Of a stretch of DNA of 64,000 nucleotides, positions 10,795-24,400 are shown piece by piece. The position numbers and the translations under genes were made by a program. The notes under the pieces are model-generated. The model did no database searches, was not told the DNA's origin, and saw only the letters and a list, made by a program, of their open reading frames with translations. Position 1 is the stretch's first letter, and each line of letters opens with the position of its first letter. The DNA comes from Apus apus (lineage: Eukaryota > Chordata > Aves > Apodiformes > Apodidae). The stretch lies in NCBI RefSeq assembly GCF_020740795.1, contig NC_067286.1, forward strand, positions 62,001-126,000, read 5' to 3'.

Positions 10795-12476
10795 TTTATT
10801 TATATAAAAAAAATCATTTTGTTTTAAAAGCGTTACAAGAGTGTGCACAGGAATCAGACAAGGAACAGCTTTGTTGCTCCATACTCCCCTCCTCCCTAGC
10901 CCCACCAGGGCAGGGGCAGCCCAGGAGAGCCAGGGCAGGGGAGGAGAGAAGGTGGAAGCATTTTTTGGTTCATTTGGAATTATTAAAAAAGGAATTAGTG
11001 TTTTACATATTTAAAGGAAAAGAGAAGAATCAGACCCCAGAACAAAACCAAACCGAGCTGAGGTGGGGCTGGAGCCAGGGAGGGCTCCGCCAGAGCTGGG
11101 AGGTGCTTTAGGGCAGGAGGGGCAGGAGAAGGCACCAGCTCAGCGCCACCGCCTCCTGCTCCACCCCCGGCCGGGAGGGCTCCTGCTCCAGTTTGCAGCC
11201 TCCTACAGAGGCTTCCAGTTGTACAGGGAGCCCAAGGGCTCCTCAAAAGATCACAGCACTTAGAGGTGCCCCTCCCCACTGCAGCAGAGGAGGATGCGTA
11301 TGTCCTAGCTCCAGTGGAGAGCCCTGCACCCCATCACTGAGGGCAAGGGGGGCTGGGATCCCCCCCCAGAAACAGGCTTCCAGCCCCACTGCAGACAGCT
11401 GAGGCTCCCGGCAGGGAAGGAAGTGCTCAGCCCTGCCGGAAGCCCAGGAAACACCCCTTCCCCAGCGAAGAAGCCAGACAGTACAATTCAAAGAGCTATT
11501 TCACAGTGGCAAAAGAAAGGCACGTGTCAAGAGAAAGTCAGAGGGCTGCGCTGCAGGCAGCTGGTGCAGGGGAGCAAGGGGGTATCCTGGCTCTGCCAGC
11601 ACCTGCTCCTCATGCCTGGCACAGCACCGTGGGCAGCTCCCTCTCCCCAAAGGCCCTGCTGCATCTCTTCCTTCCACAGGGACATGCCATCTCCCTCCTG
11701 TGTGGGGAGACCCACCCAAGGCCCTGGCACTGATCATTTTCACCACATAAAGATCCCTCCTCCTCACCCTGTGATGGTGAGGGGCCAGCAGCCCCATCCA
11801 GACCCCTCCACAGGATCCAAATCCCCTTTCCCATGCCCCCAAAACCTCATCTAGAACAAAGCAAGAAAAGTTATTGCTGTTTTTCCTTCCCCCCTCAGCC
11901 CCTATGACTCCAGCCCCCTTCACCCTGGTCCTGCTGCCACCAGGGAGGGATGCTCCCATGGTCCCTGGTTGAAAAGTGATCCCACAGAAAAATATATCCT
12001 ATAGGCAACAAAACAAACAAAAAACACCAAAAAAAAAAGGGGTGAGTGAGGTCCCAGTTTGTGTCCCTGCAGACATCTCTGAGCAGAGGGAAGGTGCAGG
12101 AGAGAAGGCAGTTCCTGGTCAAGGCAGAGATCTGGAGTCCTTTTGCAGCATCCACGCCGGTTGAATCGGCAGAGTCAGGCAGGAGGGTTTTACTCTCTAG
12201 AGGAAGGATGTGGTAGAGGACAGGAGGAAGAGTTTCGGGTCGAAGTGTCCCAGAATGGGGAGGTGCAGTGGTCTAGAGGAGGCAGAGTGGCCCAGGCTGC
12301 CCCCGGGAGACCAGGCCCAGTCATTTGGCTGGCTAGTTGGCACAAACAGTCCAGCAAAAAGTCCAAAAATAAGACAAGGTAAAAGTCGGTCCATTCCACC
12401 ACAGAGTTATATATATATATTTTTTTATATATATAATATATTATCAACCCAAGCTGAGTGGAGGCAGGGATGGCAG
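10780..12476 (-). other. CTNND1: CTNND1 3' UTR
   Basis: Sequence between the CTNND1 stop and its AATAAA. It starts with an AU-rich inverted repeat at about 12408-12443 (alternating TA on both sides of a short homopolymer loop), which could fold into a hairpin about 35 nt after the stop. The rest is unstructured by eye, and open frames here are short and unrelated to known proteins. Confidence 0.65.
10795..10800 (-). terminator. CTNND1: CTNND1 poly(A) signal AATAAA
   Basis: TTTATT on the plus strand reads AATAAA on the minus strand, embedded in AU-rich sequence. It gives CTNND1 a 3' UTR of roughly 1.7 kb (about 10780-12476). I found no equally good signal nearer the stop. Confidence 0.75.
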
Positions 12477-15400
12477 CTAGATCTTCTGCTGTGGAGAGAG
12501 AGGGAGAGATGTTAGCACAGCCAGAGCACGAGCGGGTGGGTGATCACGGCCCCACGAGCAGTGACTGCAGGCAGCAGTGGTGGCAGCAGGATCTGGCTGG
12601 CCAAGCACCCTGGCAGCACAGCAGGATCTGTCAGTGCTGCTCGGAGCGGGCAGGACCCGCGGGACATACCGACACGGGGGACAACGCGGCAGCTTCCTCC
12701 TCCACCTCCTCTACCTCAGGGTGCAGCTCCTGCCCCTCCTCCTGCCGCAGACACACGGGGGTTAGTAGGGGCGGTGGGGCGGGGGGTGTTAGTTTGGGAG
12801 CCCAGTTCTCCCCTCCTCCTGCCAGCCAGGACAGTGACCTGCCACCTCGCACGCACTCCTCCCCGTTAGGGACTGCCACTCACCACCAGCGGTGCTGCCT
12901 TCACTGGCTCCATGTCACCGAGGTCACCAGATCGGTCCAGTGTCCTGCTGTGGTCCCTCTCATTGAGCGTGGAATAGTTGTCTGGAGCAGGAGAGGGGAC
13001 AGCCAGCCACGTTACCTCCAAGGCATGCAGCACCATCCCCACAGAAGCTGCAAGCTTTGTCCTCTCCCAGCATACCTAGAAGGCAAGACGCCCCCTTCCA
13101 GTCCCTCTCCTACCTGGTCCCATGTTGCTCATCTGGATCTCCTCCCGGGAGGACTTCTTGTCTACAAGCAAGGGAGAGCAGCAGATCAGACCTAGCCCCT
13201 GCAGCCAGAAGCAGCAGAGGAGTTGCTGCCTATGCCAGCTGGAGTGGCCCAGACCCAACTGCAGTCACAGCTCTGCTGACCCAAGGACACCACAGGACTT
13301 ATGCTAATTGCATGCACCATTTCTAGCCATCTAAAGCCCAAACTGATGGCCTTGTGTGAGCAGCTGTGGCTCCCAAGAAAGCCAGGGCTGAAGAGCAAGG
13401 GTGGGAACAAAGGCCTGTTCTTCTGGTACCCACAACGTAGAAGGAGGACACTGGGGGCAGGTGCTGCAGGGAAGGCACATACCTGTTTTTTGGTTCCTGT
13501 CGATGAGAGGCAAGGTGCTGTCATCAAACGAGTTACCTCCCTGGGTCCGAGAGGCGTTGTTCAGGTTCACCTGGAGCATCAGACAGTGACCACTCACACC
13601 CTGGCCCAGACACTCCTTCCCCATCAGCACACATTCCACCCCTCCATCCCCCAACACCCAAACAGACCCAGGAACCCTCCCACAGCCCCTGGGTGAGGGG
13701 CCTGAGGGATCCAGAGGGCACTCTGAAGCCCAGGGCTGCACCCACACAAGAGCAGGGGTGGCCTGCTGTGACCAGGTTGGGCAGCACCTCCAGAAGCAAG
13801 GACAGAACCAGCTTTTGGGAAAAACAGCCCTGAGAACCCTGTTCTTCAGCACTGCCACAGTGGCTTTTAGTGCTGCAAACTTTCCTGCCTGCAGATCTGC
13901 ACACCTATGTAAGGGACACAGGGCTCAAAGCTTCACAGTGTGTTTCTTAGTGGAGACTTCCTGCCAGGTGTCCACTGAGGCACGGCAGAGGAGCCAGCTT
14001 TGAGTGTCTCCAATCCCACCAGCAAGGTAAGAGCTGAAATCCAGTACTGCTGAGCTCCAGGAACACCCTTCTCCCTGCTGCAGGGCATACCTACTGCCCC
14101 AGTCACAACAGGGCACCCCCATCCCCATACCTGAAAATCTGACTTCTTCCAGCCTTCCTTCTCCAGGGGCTTCCGCAGCTCTTTGTATCCCCAGACTGTC
14201 TGCAAGACCAGGGCAGCTGCTCGGACTTCTCTCTCTGAGCGGTTCCTAGAAAGATGTGAAGCAAAAGATGTTCAGAAATACCAGCAGCCTTGAGGAAGCT
14301 CCTGGAGAAGCCCCTCTCTGCCCCTTGCCTTATTACCCTTTCAGCAGAGCCTACCCAGATTTGTTGATCAGCACCAACTTCTCAATCCCCTGCGTTTCCC
14401 GCAGCTTCTTGGCAGCCTCAAGGTTGTCAACAATTACTTCATTGATGGTGTTGAGGATTGACACTACAGTGTCCTCAGAGAGGTTTTTGGCTGGAGCCTG
14501 CTGGCCCCCAGGCAGGTTCTTCACTAGGTTGGGAATGGCATGTTTACCTGGGAAGGAGAAAGGGCTGGGCCTGAGCAAGTGAGGAAAAGACCTACAAGAT
14601 GAGGGGGGGAAGCATGGGATCCCTGCAGCAGCGTCAGGGACAGGTGCCCAGTTTTGCTGCCCCTCTCAGTGGAGCTTGGCACACGCTGCTCTGGGAGAGC
14701 AGCAGTACATGGACACGGGTAACACGATGCCCCCACCCAGCGCGGCGGGACGGGCAGAGCGCGGGGTCTCACCGATCAGCTCCTTGTTGCGCAGATCGAC
14801 CGCCAGGTTGCGCAGGGCGCCCGACGCCGCCTTCACCACGCGCTCGCTGTCCTGGCTCAGCAGGTCCGCCACGGCCGACAGCCCCTTCTCCTGGCGCAGC
14901 GCCCAGCGGATGCACCGCCCGTACTGCGGGGACAGCAGCGTCACCGGGCAGCACCGCCCGGGGGGCAGCACGGGGAGCCCTGCCACCCACCCCCCCGGGA
15001 GCGAGGGTCCTGGCTTCACCCACAGCAAGAGGCTGCCAAGGTCCCATTCCCGGCCCAAACCCCCCTCGCTGGCCAGGCAAGACAGACACACCAAGACAGT
15101 GTGGGTCAAGTGGCTACAGAGCAGCCACAAACCTTCATCCCTTGCCCCAGACTAAAGAAGGGAAGGGATGGCAGGGACACAGGCAGGGAGCTCTTGGGAA
15201 GACACAGCTGGCAGGGAGCACAGAGCAGTTCACAGCACAGGAGGGACCTGGTCCACACCTGAATGTGCTGCCAAGCAGCATCTTTTGGGGCAACAAGCCA
15301 TGCATGCACAGTGAAGTGAACAGCCTGACACAGCAGAGCCTCAGCCATTCACAGCCCTGCTGGAACCACCAGGGTGATGCTCCCTGCTCCCCAGGGTCCC

Positions 15401-18400
15401 TTCCCTGCAGCACAGACATGGGCATGGTCAGCCCCAGCACTCACTGTCCAGCTGCCAGCACACAGGTTCTGAATGGCTCCTGCTGAAGCCTCCAGGATGG
15501 CTGGAGTTTTGCTTTCCTTCAGAAGGGAGATGTATATCCGGACCACTTCTGGCTGGAAGAGGAGCTCGTAGCCTGGCAGAACACAGGGAGGAAGGACTTA
15601 AGGGCTCTGATAGCACCTGGCTCATTTAAAGGAGCACTCCCAGGCAGACAAGGCTTTCACCCAGGTTCACTGCTCCCTGGAGGCTGCATCCTTGGCACCA
15701 AGGCGGCCAGGCTGCCCCACAGGACCAGAAGCACCAGTCCTGATGCCACAGCTACTGCCTGGAGTCCCCAGGGCACTGCTGCAGTTCAGGAGAGGCTTGG
15801 GCTGAGCCACACCACTGCTGCCATCAGCAAGGATTATCAGTTTCAGTGCAACAACTGGCTGAGAAGGACCCAGCCAGGCAAGGACACGTGGTGGGGCTGC
15901 AAACTTGGTGGTTGGGTGCTGTGATAACCAACAGCACAGCCTGCACTCTCAGCAGGGGGAAGAGGAAACACTCAGAGCAAACACCCACCAACACCATGCT
16001 GAAGCAGCTCAGATTCAGCTCCACCTCAGAGACCAAAGGCACCAGGTTTCCAGCTCTCCACTACCCTAGCAAGCAGGCACTTCTACAGCAGCAGTGAGGC
16101 CGCAGCTCAAATTTTTTCTATCTTGCTCTGTCCTCAGCAGTGGTGAGGGATGTCCCCAGACCCAAAGACAGAGCAGGTGGCTTCTTAGGCTTCCACCAGA
16201 GAAGGGTGCTGACTCTTCTCACAGTCCAGCTCAGCCTGAGGAGCCACCACTGCATATTTGAACTGCTCACAAGGTAGGTCTGTCCTAAGTTTCCTTGTGA
16301 ACCTTCTGGCTTGACTCTTCATATCCTTGGGAGCAACAGGGTCCTCCCAGGAATCTCAGGGTGTTTTCGGGCAGAGGGAGCTGAACTCAAGCCCTGGACT
16401 AATGCTCAGTGCTTGGCCAGCCAGAAAGGGGCTGTGATTCACAGCCCTCTAGGCAAGACACTTGATCCCAGAGGCTTCTTGGAATGACCCTTCCTCATGT
16501 TGAAAAATACTTCAAGGCAAGGTCTTTTTAGTTTAAATCCCGCCTGTTTCTCATGCCCAGGAGATAAAGGGCAGGCAAGAGGGCAATCGTCCTGAGAAGT
16601 CTGAGACCACCACCAAGGGCTACTCTTCCAAGGACTGTGACACCATGATGTCCCTCAGTCCCTAGAGCAGTTGTTGCCTCTGCAGTACCAGGAAGCCTGT
16701 ATTGAGTCAGTGCTAACCTCCCTGCACAAGCAGCATCCTCATACTGTCTGTGGCAGAGATTATGTTTTAACAGGCACTTGGGCAACCAGAAACACAACTC
16801 CTCCAAACCAAACCTCTGCCCACTTGTGAAGCTCACTTCAATGGGGAATCAATGCTGCTCACTCCTGGACTGCTCATGGAGAAGCAGCCCTGCACACCCA
16901 AGCCCTCTGAAAACCCATCGAGGAACATACCTTTGGCTGGAGTTGTTCTTTTGGGAAAATCCACTGTATCAGCACCAGGGTCTTCTGGGAGTTTTTTACC
17001 TTCAAAGGGGAAGCAGAGAGGCATAAGAAACAACCTCTCATGCCCATGTCAGCCCAACAGCTCTTTGCCACTTGCTACAAAAACAAGCCCAGAGGTGAGC
17101 TGAAGCTAAGCTACAGCATGTCCCAGAAGGGGACACTGAGGGCATTAGCCACACTGCAGACAGAATATGCCCAGCTGGGGGGAACAAAGAGCTAGAGAAA
17201 GCACCCAATCAAATTGTGGAAAAATTAAAACCAAGAGCACACTCACCTCTGGAGAACCATTCGTCTATTGGCGAAGTGGAGAGAAGGACAGGAGAGAGGG
17301 AAGGCAGGAGGAGAGAGGTGCCGACAGCATCGTGGGGCAGATCATTTGGCAAGAAAGCAAAGGGGAGGGGAAGGGGCAACACAGGAGAAAAGGGAAGGTG
17401 TGGAGTTAGTGGACATCTATCCATCACCATCCCACCACCATAGAAACCCACCATTAGCTTGTGCCAAATGCTTTGGGTAAGCCAAGCAGTAGCTCCCATA
17501 GCCAGGGAGGCACAGACCACTGTGCCTCCAGAGGAAGCTGCAGTTTACCCTTCACAGGACAGATGCCAGTGGGGGCACAGGGACCCCAAACCACCCTCAA
17601 GCTCCACTGCAGCAGATCTGTCTCTATCCCAACCCTCCGTCCATGCTGCTGCCACCCAACCAACCTTTGCCCTTCTTGGCACCAAAGCAGCTTGCAGCGT
17701 GAGGCCCAGTGTTGTTGGCAGGGGCCAGAGGTGTCTCCTGGTAGCGCTCGGCATGGGGGATCTCACGGTGCACTTGGTAGGACAAGTTTCTCAGCAGGCA
17801 CACACAGTTCTCCACCAGCTAGAGAGAAAGATACAGTTTGACTTAGAGCAGCTTGTGCACATCCCATGTCTCTGAGCAAGGGCCTCATCACAGCCTGAAA
17901 CCCAGAGCCAGGGCAGGTGGGTCTGAACTGGGGCCAGGGGAACATGCAGCTCTGACTCAGAGCTGGAGCACACCCCCATCCCAAGGTGTGCATGGCCCAT
18001 TCTGCAGGCATGAGCTCATACTCTACTGGACCAAAAATATCTGACATAAGCATGAAAGGTCCACGCAAAGGCTCAAGGAAAATTCATGCCTATATCTTGT
18101 CACAGCAGATGGGGGAATACCAGCATGGGGATGAGTGACCCCACTGGAACCCCCTGAAGGGCCAGCATTCCTCCTGAAAACTGCAGGTGTATGACAGACA
18201 ACTCCTGGTCAACAGTGCCCAGGTCACACCCCATGCAGGCTCTCTCCCCAAGTAGAGATTGCGGATTGGCACGAGCCTGGACTGGGTTTTCTCAGTCAAG
18301 TCCTGTCAGACCGAATCATCACCATTGCTGAAGATTTCCCCTGTCCACACTTCATCCACCTTGGGATGAACCCAGCTTCAACCCGCATGGGCAGCAGAGC

Positions 18401-21400
18401 AGCGCTGGAGCTGGGTGACAAGGGCAGAGCCCCATGAGTGCCTGGACAACCCCCCTGCCATGGTACCTTGCTGTCAGAGTCTTTCTGCCCGATTTCAGAC
18501 TGCACAATGTAGATCAGGGCATCCACCAGCCCGTCACATTCCCGCAGCTTCCGACGGGCCTCGCTCCGCTCTGAGCTCACATTCCTGCCAGCAGGAGAGA
18601 ACCACCATATGAGACACACCTGAGGGCAGGGGTGGAGCAGCCCACACCCAGCAGAGCTCAAACCAGAGAATAGCTCCTGTAGCTCTCCCTCCACCCAGAG
18701 GAACTCCAAAAATCAAGGACCACATCACCAGCATCTGTCCTAGGAGAGCAGCTCCTTCCCAGGCCCCCTTTGGCCACCCCAGGAAGCTACCAGGAACAGC
18801 CAGGAAGGAGCAGCGCAGCAGCCCCAACACAGGCAGGCCCCTGCCAGCAGTTGGCAGCCCCCTCCCATACCTGAGGCAGCCAGCAGTGTTGGTGAGCACC
18901 GACTCCCACTCGATATGGCGGGGCTTGGAGTCCTCATTGGGCTCCCGCTCCCAGCCCGAGCGGGGAATGATCACCTCATCGGTCAGAGCATGTAGAGCAT
19001 GATCCACAATGGCCATCTTGATGGAGTCATGTGAGGACAGGTTCCACAGTGTTCCTGCAATGCCACAAGCAGGAGGTGATCAATCAGACCACGTGCACCG
19101 TGCATCCCTCACCTGACGGATCAGGCCCTCCTCTCCTCCCTGTTACCTGTGATGACCTCAGTGAGGTCCATGTCATGGGCTTTCCGCAGCAGGCGCACCA
19201 GAGCGGGCACCCCGTCGCAGTTCTTGATGGCAATCTTGTTGTCTTGGTCCTTGCCAAAGGAGATGTTCTTGAGGGCTCCACAGGCACCGTAGTGCACCTC
19301 TTTCTTGGGGTGGTCGAGCAATCCCACCAGCACGGGAATGCCCTTCAGCTTGCGCACCTCAGTCTTCACCTTGTCGTTGCGGTAGCAGAGGTGCTGCAGG
19401 TAGGCGGCTGCGTTGGACTTGACGGCGTCCAGCCGGAAGCTCAGCATGGCTATCACCTCCGGCAGCTCCGGCTGGCGCCAGTTCCCGGGGGCCGGAGCCC
19501 CCTTCCGCAGGCTGTCCAGGCTAGCCAAGCTGCCCCGCTCATGCTGAGCCAGGGGTGCCCAGTAGTACCGGTCAGGGGCCACTTCATCCACCAGCATGTC
19601 TTCGTAGCTCCTAGGAGAGAAGACAGAAGGCATCAGCACGAGACCTAGACCTGGGGGGATGCCACGTTCTCTCCAACCCACCAGAAGACAGGCTGAAGGG
19701 CACCAAGTGTCTGGTCACCACTACCCTGCCGGAGTGCCTCCAGCAGGCCCACAGCAAGGGCTGCTGGCCAGGCAGCAGAGCTGTGCCAGGAGGCCACATC
19801 CATGAGTCCCCAGGCCTGCTCAGGAAGCAGGGGGTTGTTCCCCAGGAGAAGGCAGCCTCAGCAGTTACACCAGTCCCTTCCTGCCCACAGAGCTTAGATT
19901 TGAGTCTGAGCCTGGGTCCTCCATCCAGGCGGGAGCCAGCCCCAAGGCACCGACAACCACTCGGGCCTGCGGCCACTAGAGGGCAATTTCCCACCGCAGC
20001 AATTGCTGGGAGAAGGGGACCCAGGAGCCCCCCAGACCTTCACCCCACACTGCCCGGCCCAGCCAGCAACCACAGCCCCGTTTCAGGCCACCCCACTCTT
20101 CACAGCACCATCCGGCTGCATCCAACACCTGCCCAGTACCCCAGGAACACACAAGCTGCTGCCAGACCAAGCCACTCCCACTACTTCAGAGAATTACAGC
20201 CAGAGCAAAGGCTGCTTCCTGGGATGGGGCTCACTGCCTCTTGCCTGCAGATGCCCAGACACATGCCAGTGCCCAGGGGACAGACTTAGTGGGGCATCAC
20301 GAGACAGCTGGGCTGCAGGGATCAGCCAAGCTGCTCCCAGATCAGGCACAAGGATGAGCTGTGGCCCCACAGCGCTGGCCAAGGGCAGGCCACCCCAGGG
20401 CCAGCAGTGCTGGGAATGAGCCCCAACAAGCACATGGAAGCTGAAAGGAAGTGTGACCAGTCCCCTATGTGCCAAGGTGACATTTAACTCACCCAGAGCA
20501 TACCCCACACAAAATCCAGGATTCTCGCCCTGTTTTTGTAGTCAGTGGTAATATAATCCTTCCCCCACCCTGGCAGAGGAATCCAGTGATTTCCAACAGA
20601 AGGGGATGGGAGGGGACTTGGCACTTAAACAGAGGGGCCTGACCACTGCTGTCATCCCTGCTGTGCCAGGACACTAGGGACACACAAGCAAAGGCCCAAG
20701 ATGTGTCAGAAAACGTCGCCTCATCTGCCCCAGGAACTGCTCGGCCACCTTCTGAGGTCCCAGATCAGGAGCAGGCAGGGAAAGATGCAGCAGAGGATGG
20801 CAGCAGGTTCTGCTCGCTGCAGCCTCCGGTACGAGGCTCTTGCCAAAACCACTGGCTCCAGCTGGCTGCCCCTTCCACAGCCACATCCCCTCGGGCGCTG
20901 CTGCCCAGCTGCCCGCACGGCGCCACGGTGGAGGGTGGCAGTGGGCAGCCAGGGTGGCTTTCAGCACGTCCTGAAGGGGAAAACGTGCTGCTTTGCCACA
21001 TGACCTGGCTATGAGGAGACACCAAGGAGCCCAGCTGCACCAGGAGTCCCTCGCACCACCATCCCAGCAGGACCAAGCTGGAGCACGGCATGGCTGGGTG
21101 CCAGCACTGCAAACAAGCCACCCAGCACTTGTCAACACAGCCAGCAGCAGACCTTGCTCCCATGCCAAGCCCCAAAAAGCTGCCCAGCCCCAGGGTCCCT
21201 CCATGCTGGAGACCCCAAACCTCCAAGTGAGACAGGGCTGGCCAGGAGAGCAGCACAGCCACTGAGCTCCCCTTCCCTCTGCCTCTGCAGAGAGGAAGCT
21301 CTGAGAAGAGCCATGGGAGAGGGGACCCATGGGGCACATGGCTGATGGCAGCCAGGACAGGCCATGCCTCAGCTCAGGGCCTTCTGTCGCCTCCCGCGGG

Positions 21401-24400
21401 CCTGGCAAGCAGCCCCCTGAAGGAAGTGATTACCAGCCAGGCCCCTGCTCAAGACAAACATCTGAGGCAGGGGGTGCTGATCTCGCCTCTTCCCATTCCC
21501 GCAGGCCGGGCACAAACGGTAACTGAGAAGGCAGGGGACGCGCCAAGCTCAACAGCGCCTGGATTCCACAGATTGCTGTGATCTTTATCGGTCTGCCTGG
21601 GGAGGGAGAGCCTGCCGTGGGTCACACCAACCCATCGTCCATGCCCTGCACCATCCCTGCAGGACAAGGTGACATCTTAGTTTATAGTTCTATGATTCTA
21701 TGATTTTCACCAGGGCTGCTCCCTGGCCTTGCTTGGAAGCAGGACCTTCTCCCTCTGTTATGACCCACATTCCCTGGTCACCTACCAAGCTGCAGCTCCT
21801 GTAACCCCTGTCCTCCAGGATCTGGAGGGGTGGAAGAAGCATGGACAGCATCCAGCCCAGCAGAGAGGACTCATGGTCACAAAGGCCTCATGGGTTCAGA
21901 CCAGACCATCCAGGGAGGGCTCTGTGTGCTGGGCAGGACACAAACCCAGGGAGGTTTGGCAAGCCAGAGCCTTCTGACTTGGCTGGCATTCGCTCCCTCT
22001 GGAGCAAAGCAGCCTGGGGTCAGACATGCCTGCCTAACCCCTTCTGCCCAAGCTGCTCCCGAGGGGCCACAGCAGGCATGTGCTCAAAACTGCTAATGCT
22101 GCTTGAGTGGGTACAGGCAGGGGGCAGCCTGCCTGCCCTCCTCTAGCAAGCACAAGCTTCACAAGGTGAGGCAGGACAGGGAAATCAATCTGGGTGAACA
22201 ACTGCCCCAACTGGTTCAGCACAGCAACAGAAACGCTTGTGCTGGCACAAGCCAAAAGGACAAAGCTCCTCCTTTAGTCTCTTCAGCAGCCAGGAGCTGC
22301 CATGGATTTACAGTGAGCACCTGGAGATGAGCAGATCTCTGGCAGGGGCTGGCAAGAGCCTCCTTGCCCTTCAGGCCTCTCCCTCCTCTGTTTTATGCCC
22401 CAGGAGCTCAAGCAGCCTGTGCTCAGCCCTACCTGTCTCACTTAGCCTGGGGCACTCAGCAGATATACATCCATCCTAGTCTGCTGACACAGCCCCACAG
22501 CCCCCTCCTCATCTCTGGGAGCCAGGTGCAGTGCCTCACTCTATTCCCACCTCCCCACCCTACAAACCATGTTCCAGCACCTCCCTGAACCCCATGTGAC
22601 AGCCCAGGCACAGTAGTGTTTGTGCAAGGGACACACACAGCTGGCACAAGACCCCAGCCCACTGGAGTCACAGCCTCAGGCACTAACACCCAGAACCCCC
22701 AATGGGAAGCTGAAGGAACCCCAAGCCCCTTGGAGGCAGCTGCTCAGCAGTCTGGCTGGAGGAGCCCCCACCACTCACAGACAAATGAGGGGGAGAAGCT
22801 GCTTCTGCCAAACAGGTTGAACAGCTTCTCCTGCCTTGCCCTGCCCTGTGCTGCCTGAAGGCTTCAGGGTTCCAGGGGGCTGAGCCTTGCTCACCCCAGC
22901 CCTGGGCTCAGCCCCACTCCATGGCTGCGCCCGGCTTGCCCAGAGCGAGATCACGAGGCTGCAGCGGTGTCTGAGGGGGCCGCGCCCCTCGCCCCGCACT
23001 GGGGGACACAGCCCCCCTGGCAGGACACAGCCCCCCTGGCAGGACATGGCAGGCTGGGGTGTGGGGAGCCTGCTGTCTCCATAGGAGGACAAGTGGTGGA
23101 GAGAGGGAAGGGCCCAGAGCTACACCCAACCACCCAGCGGAACTCCTCAGTGCAGGACGACTGGCTCAATTAGCACTGAGTTTTAACCACCAATTAAGCA
23201 GATAATTAGAAGCGGATGCAAGTTTTCTCCTGCATGAGCCGCATGTGAATCAGTTCATAGTACTGCCTGTGATCCTCCTTCCCCAGCAGAGGATGAGGTT
23301 AGAGGGACCCACAGCACCCCCTGTCCCAGTGCCTCCCGCCGCCTACCTGAGTCGGCGCCGAGGGTCGGAGGGGGTCCCTGCCCGCCGGGCTGTGCCGTAG
23401 TCAGACATAAGCCCATAGTCCACATCCTCAAAGCCCACGCTGCGCTGGTCATCCTCCAGGCCGTACTGCTCAGGGTGGAAGTGGTTGAGGTCCATGTTGC
23501 TGCCCCCGACGCGCACCTGAGGCTGGGGGCCATAGATGTCCTGGCGGCTGGGGGCCCGGTAGGTGTCCATGGAGGGCCGGTAGCGCTCATCGATGCGGGT
23601 GACGCGGGACAAGCTGCCGTAGCTGTGGTCGCTGCCTGGGTAGCCGTCCTCGTAGGGGCGGCCGTAGCCGTCGGGGTAGTGGTAGTTACGGGGGAGGGTG
23701 GCCGTGCCCGGCTGGCTCAGGTAGCCACCAGGGCCCCCGTTGCCGTTCTTGCGGAAGTTCCTGTCCATGGTCTGGACGTAGCTGCTGGTGACAGGGGAGG
23801 TTTCCAAAGGTAACCCATCCGGCCCCACCGGCACCTGCTGCACTGTCCGGGTGGTCACAGTCTTCACCACTTTCTTCACCTAGAGGGATTGACGCAGGAC
23901 ACACTACCATCAGGAAAGCCACCACATCCCTGCATCCCCAGATTTCCCTTCCAGCCCAGCACCTGACTCCTGGCAGATTTCACGCTCCATTTCAGCTCGC
24001 AGCATGGCAAGCCTGGGGGGCTGTAGCACCCCAGCCACCAAGGTCCCTGGCCAGAACCCTGTCCCTTCATGTTCTCCCCAGGCCTATACCGTGGTCTCTG
24101 TACGCCGAGTTGTTCCATCGTCTGATGTCTCCACAGACACAACTGACATTGCCCCTTCTGGGTCCTCCTCCATGGTGTATGTCTCCTCAACAATCTGGCC
24201 TGGGTCCTGCATCCTGGGAATTGTGCTGTACAAGAGGTGGCTGTGGTCCTGAGGGGAGCAAGGGACATGCAGTCAGAGCCCCATCACCACCATGGGCTTC
24301 CCCGAAGCCAGCCAGCCAGACAAGAGATCTCCTGCCTCAGAGCCCCAGTATCCTCTTGCATGCCAGTGGGTACCAACAACCCACATCCAAAGCCCCTTTA

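Larger units (their letters stand above)
19611..23346 (-). other. CTNND1: CTNND1 3.7-kb intron before the ARM-domain exons
   Basis: Intron between the exon ending RRRL and the exon starting RSYEDM. No coding exon is recognised in it. It holds a short CR1-like tail (about 21681-21702) and a small 19-bp tandem duplication (23004-23041). Confidence 0.7.
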
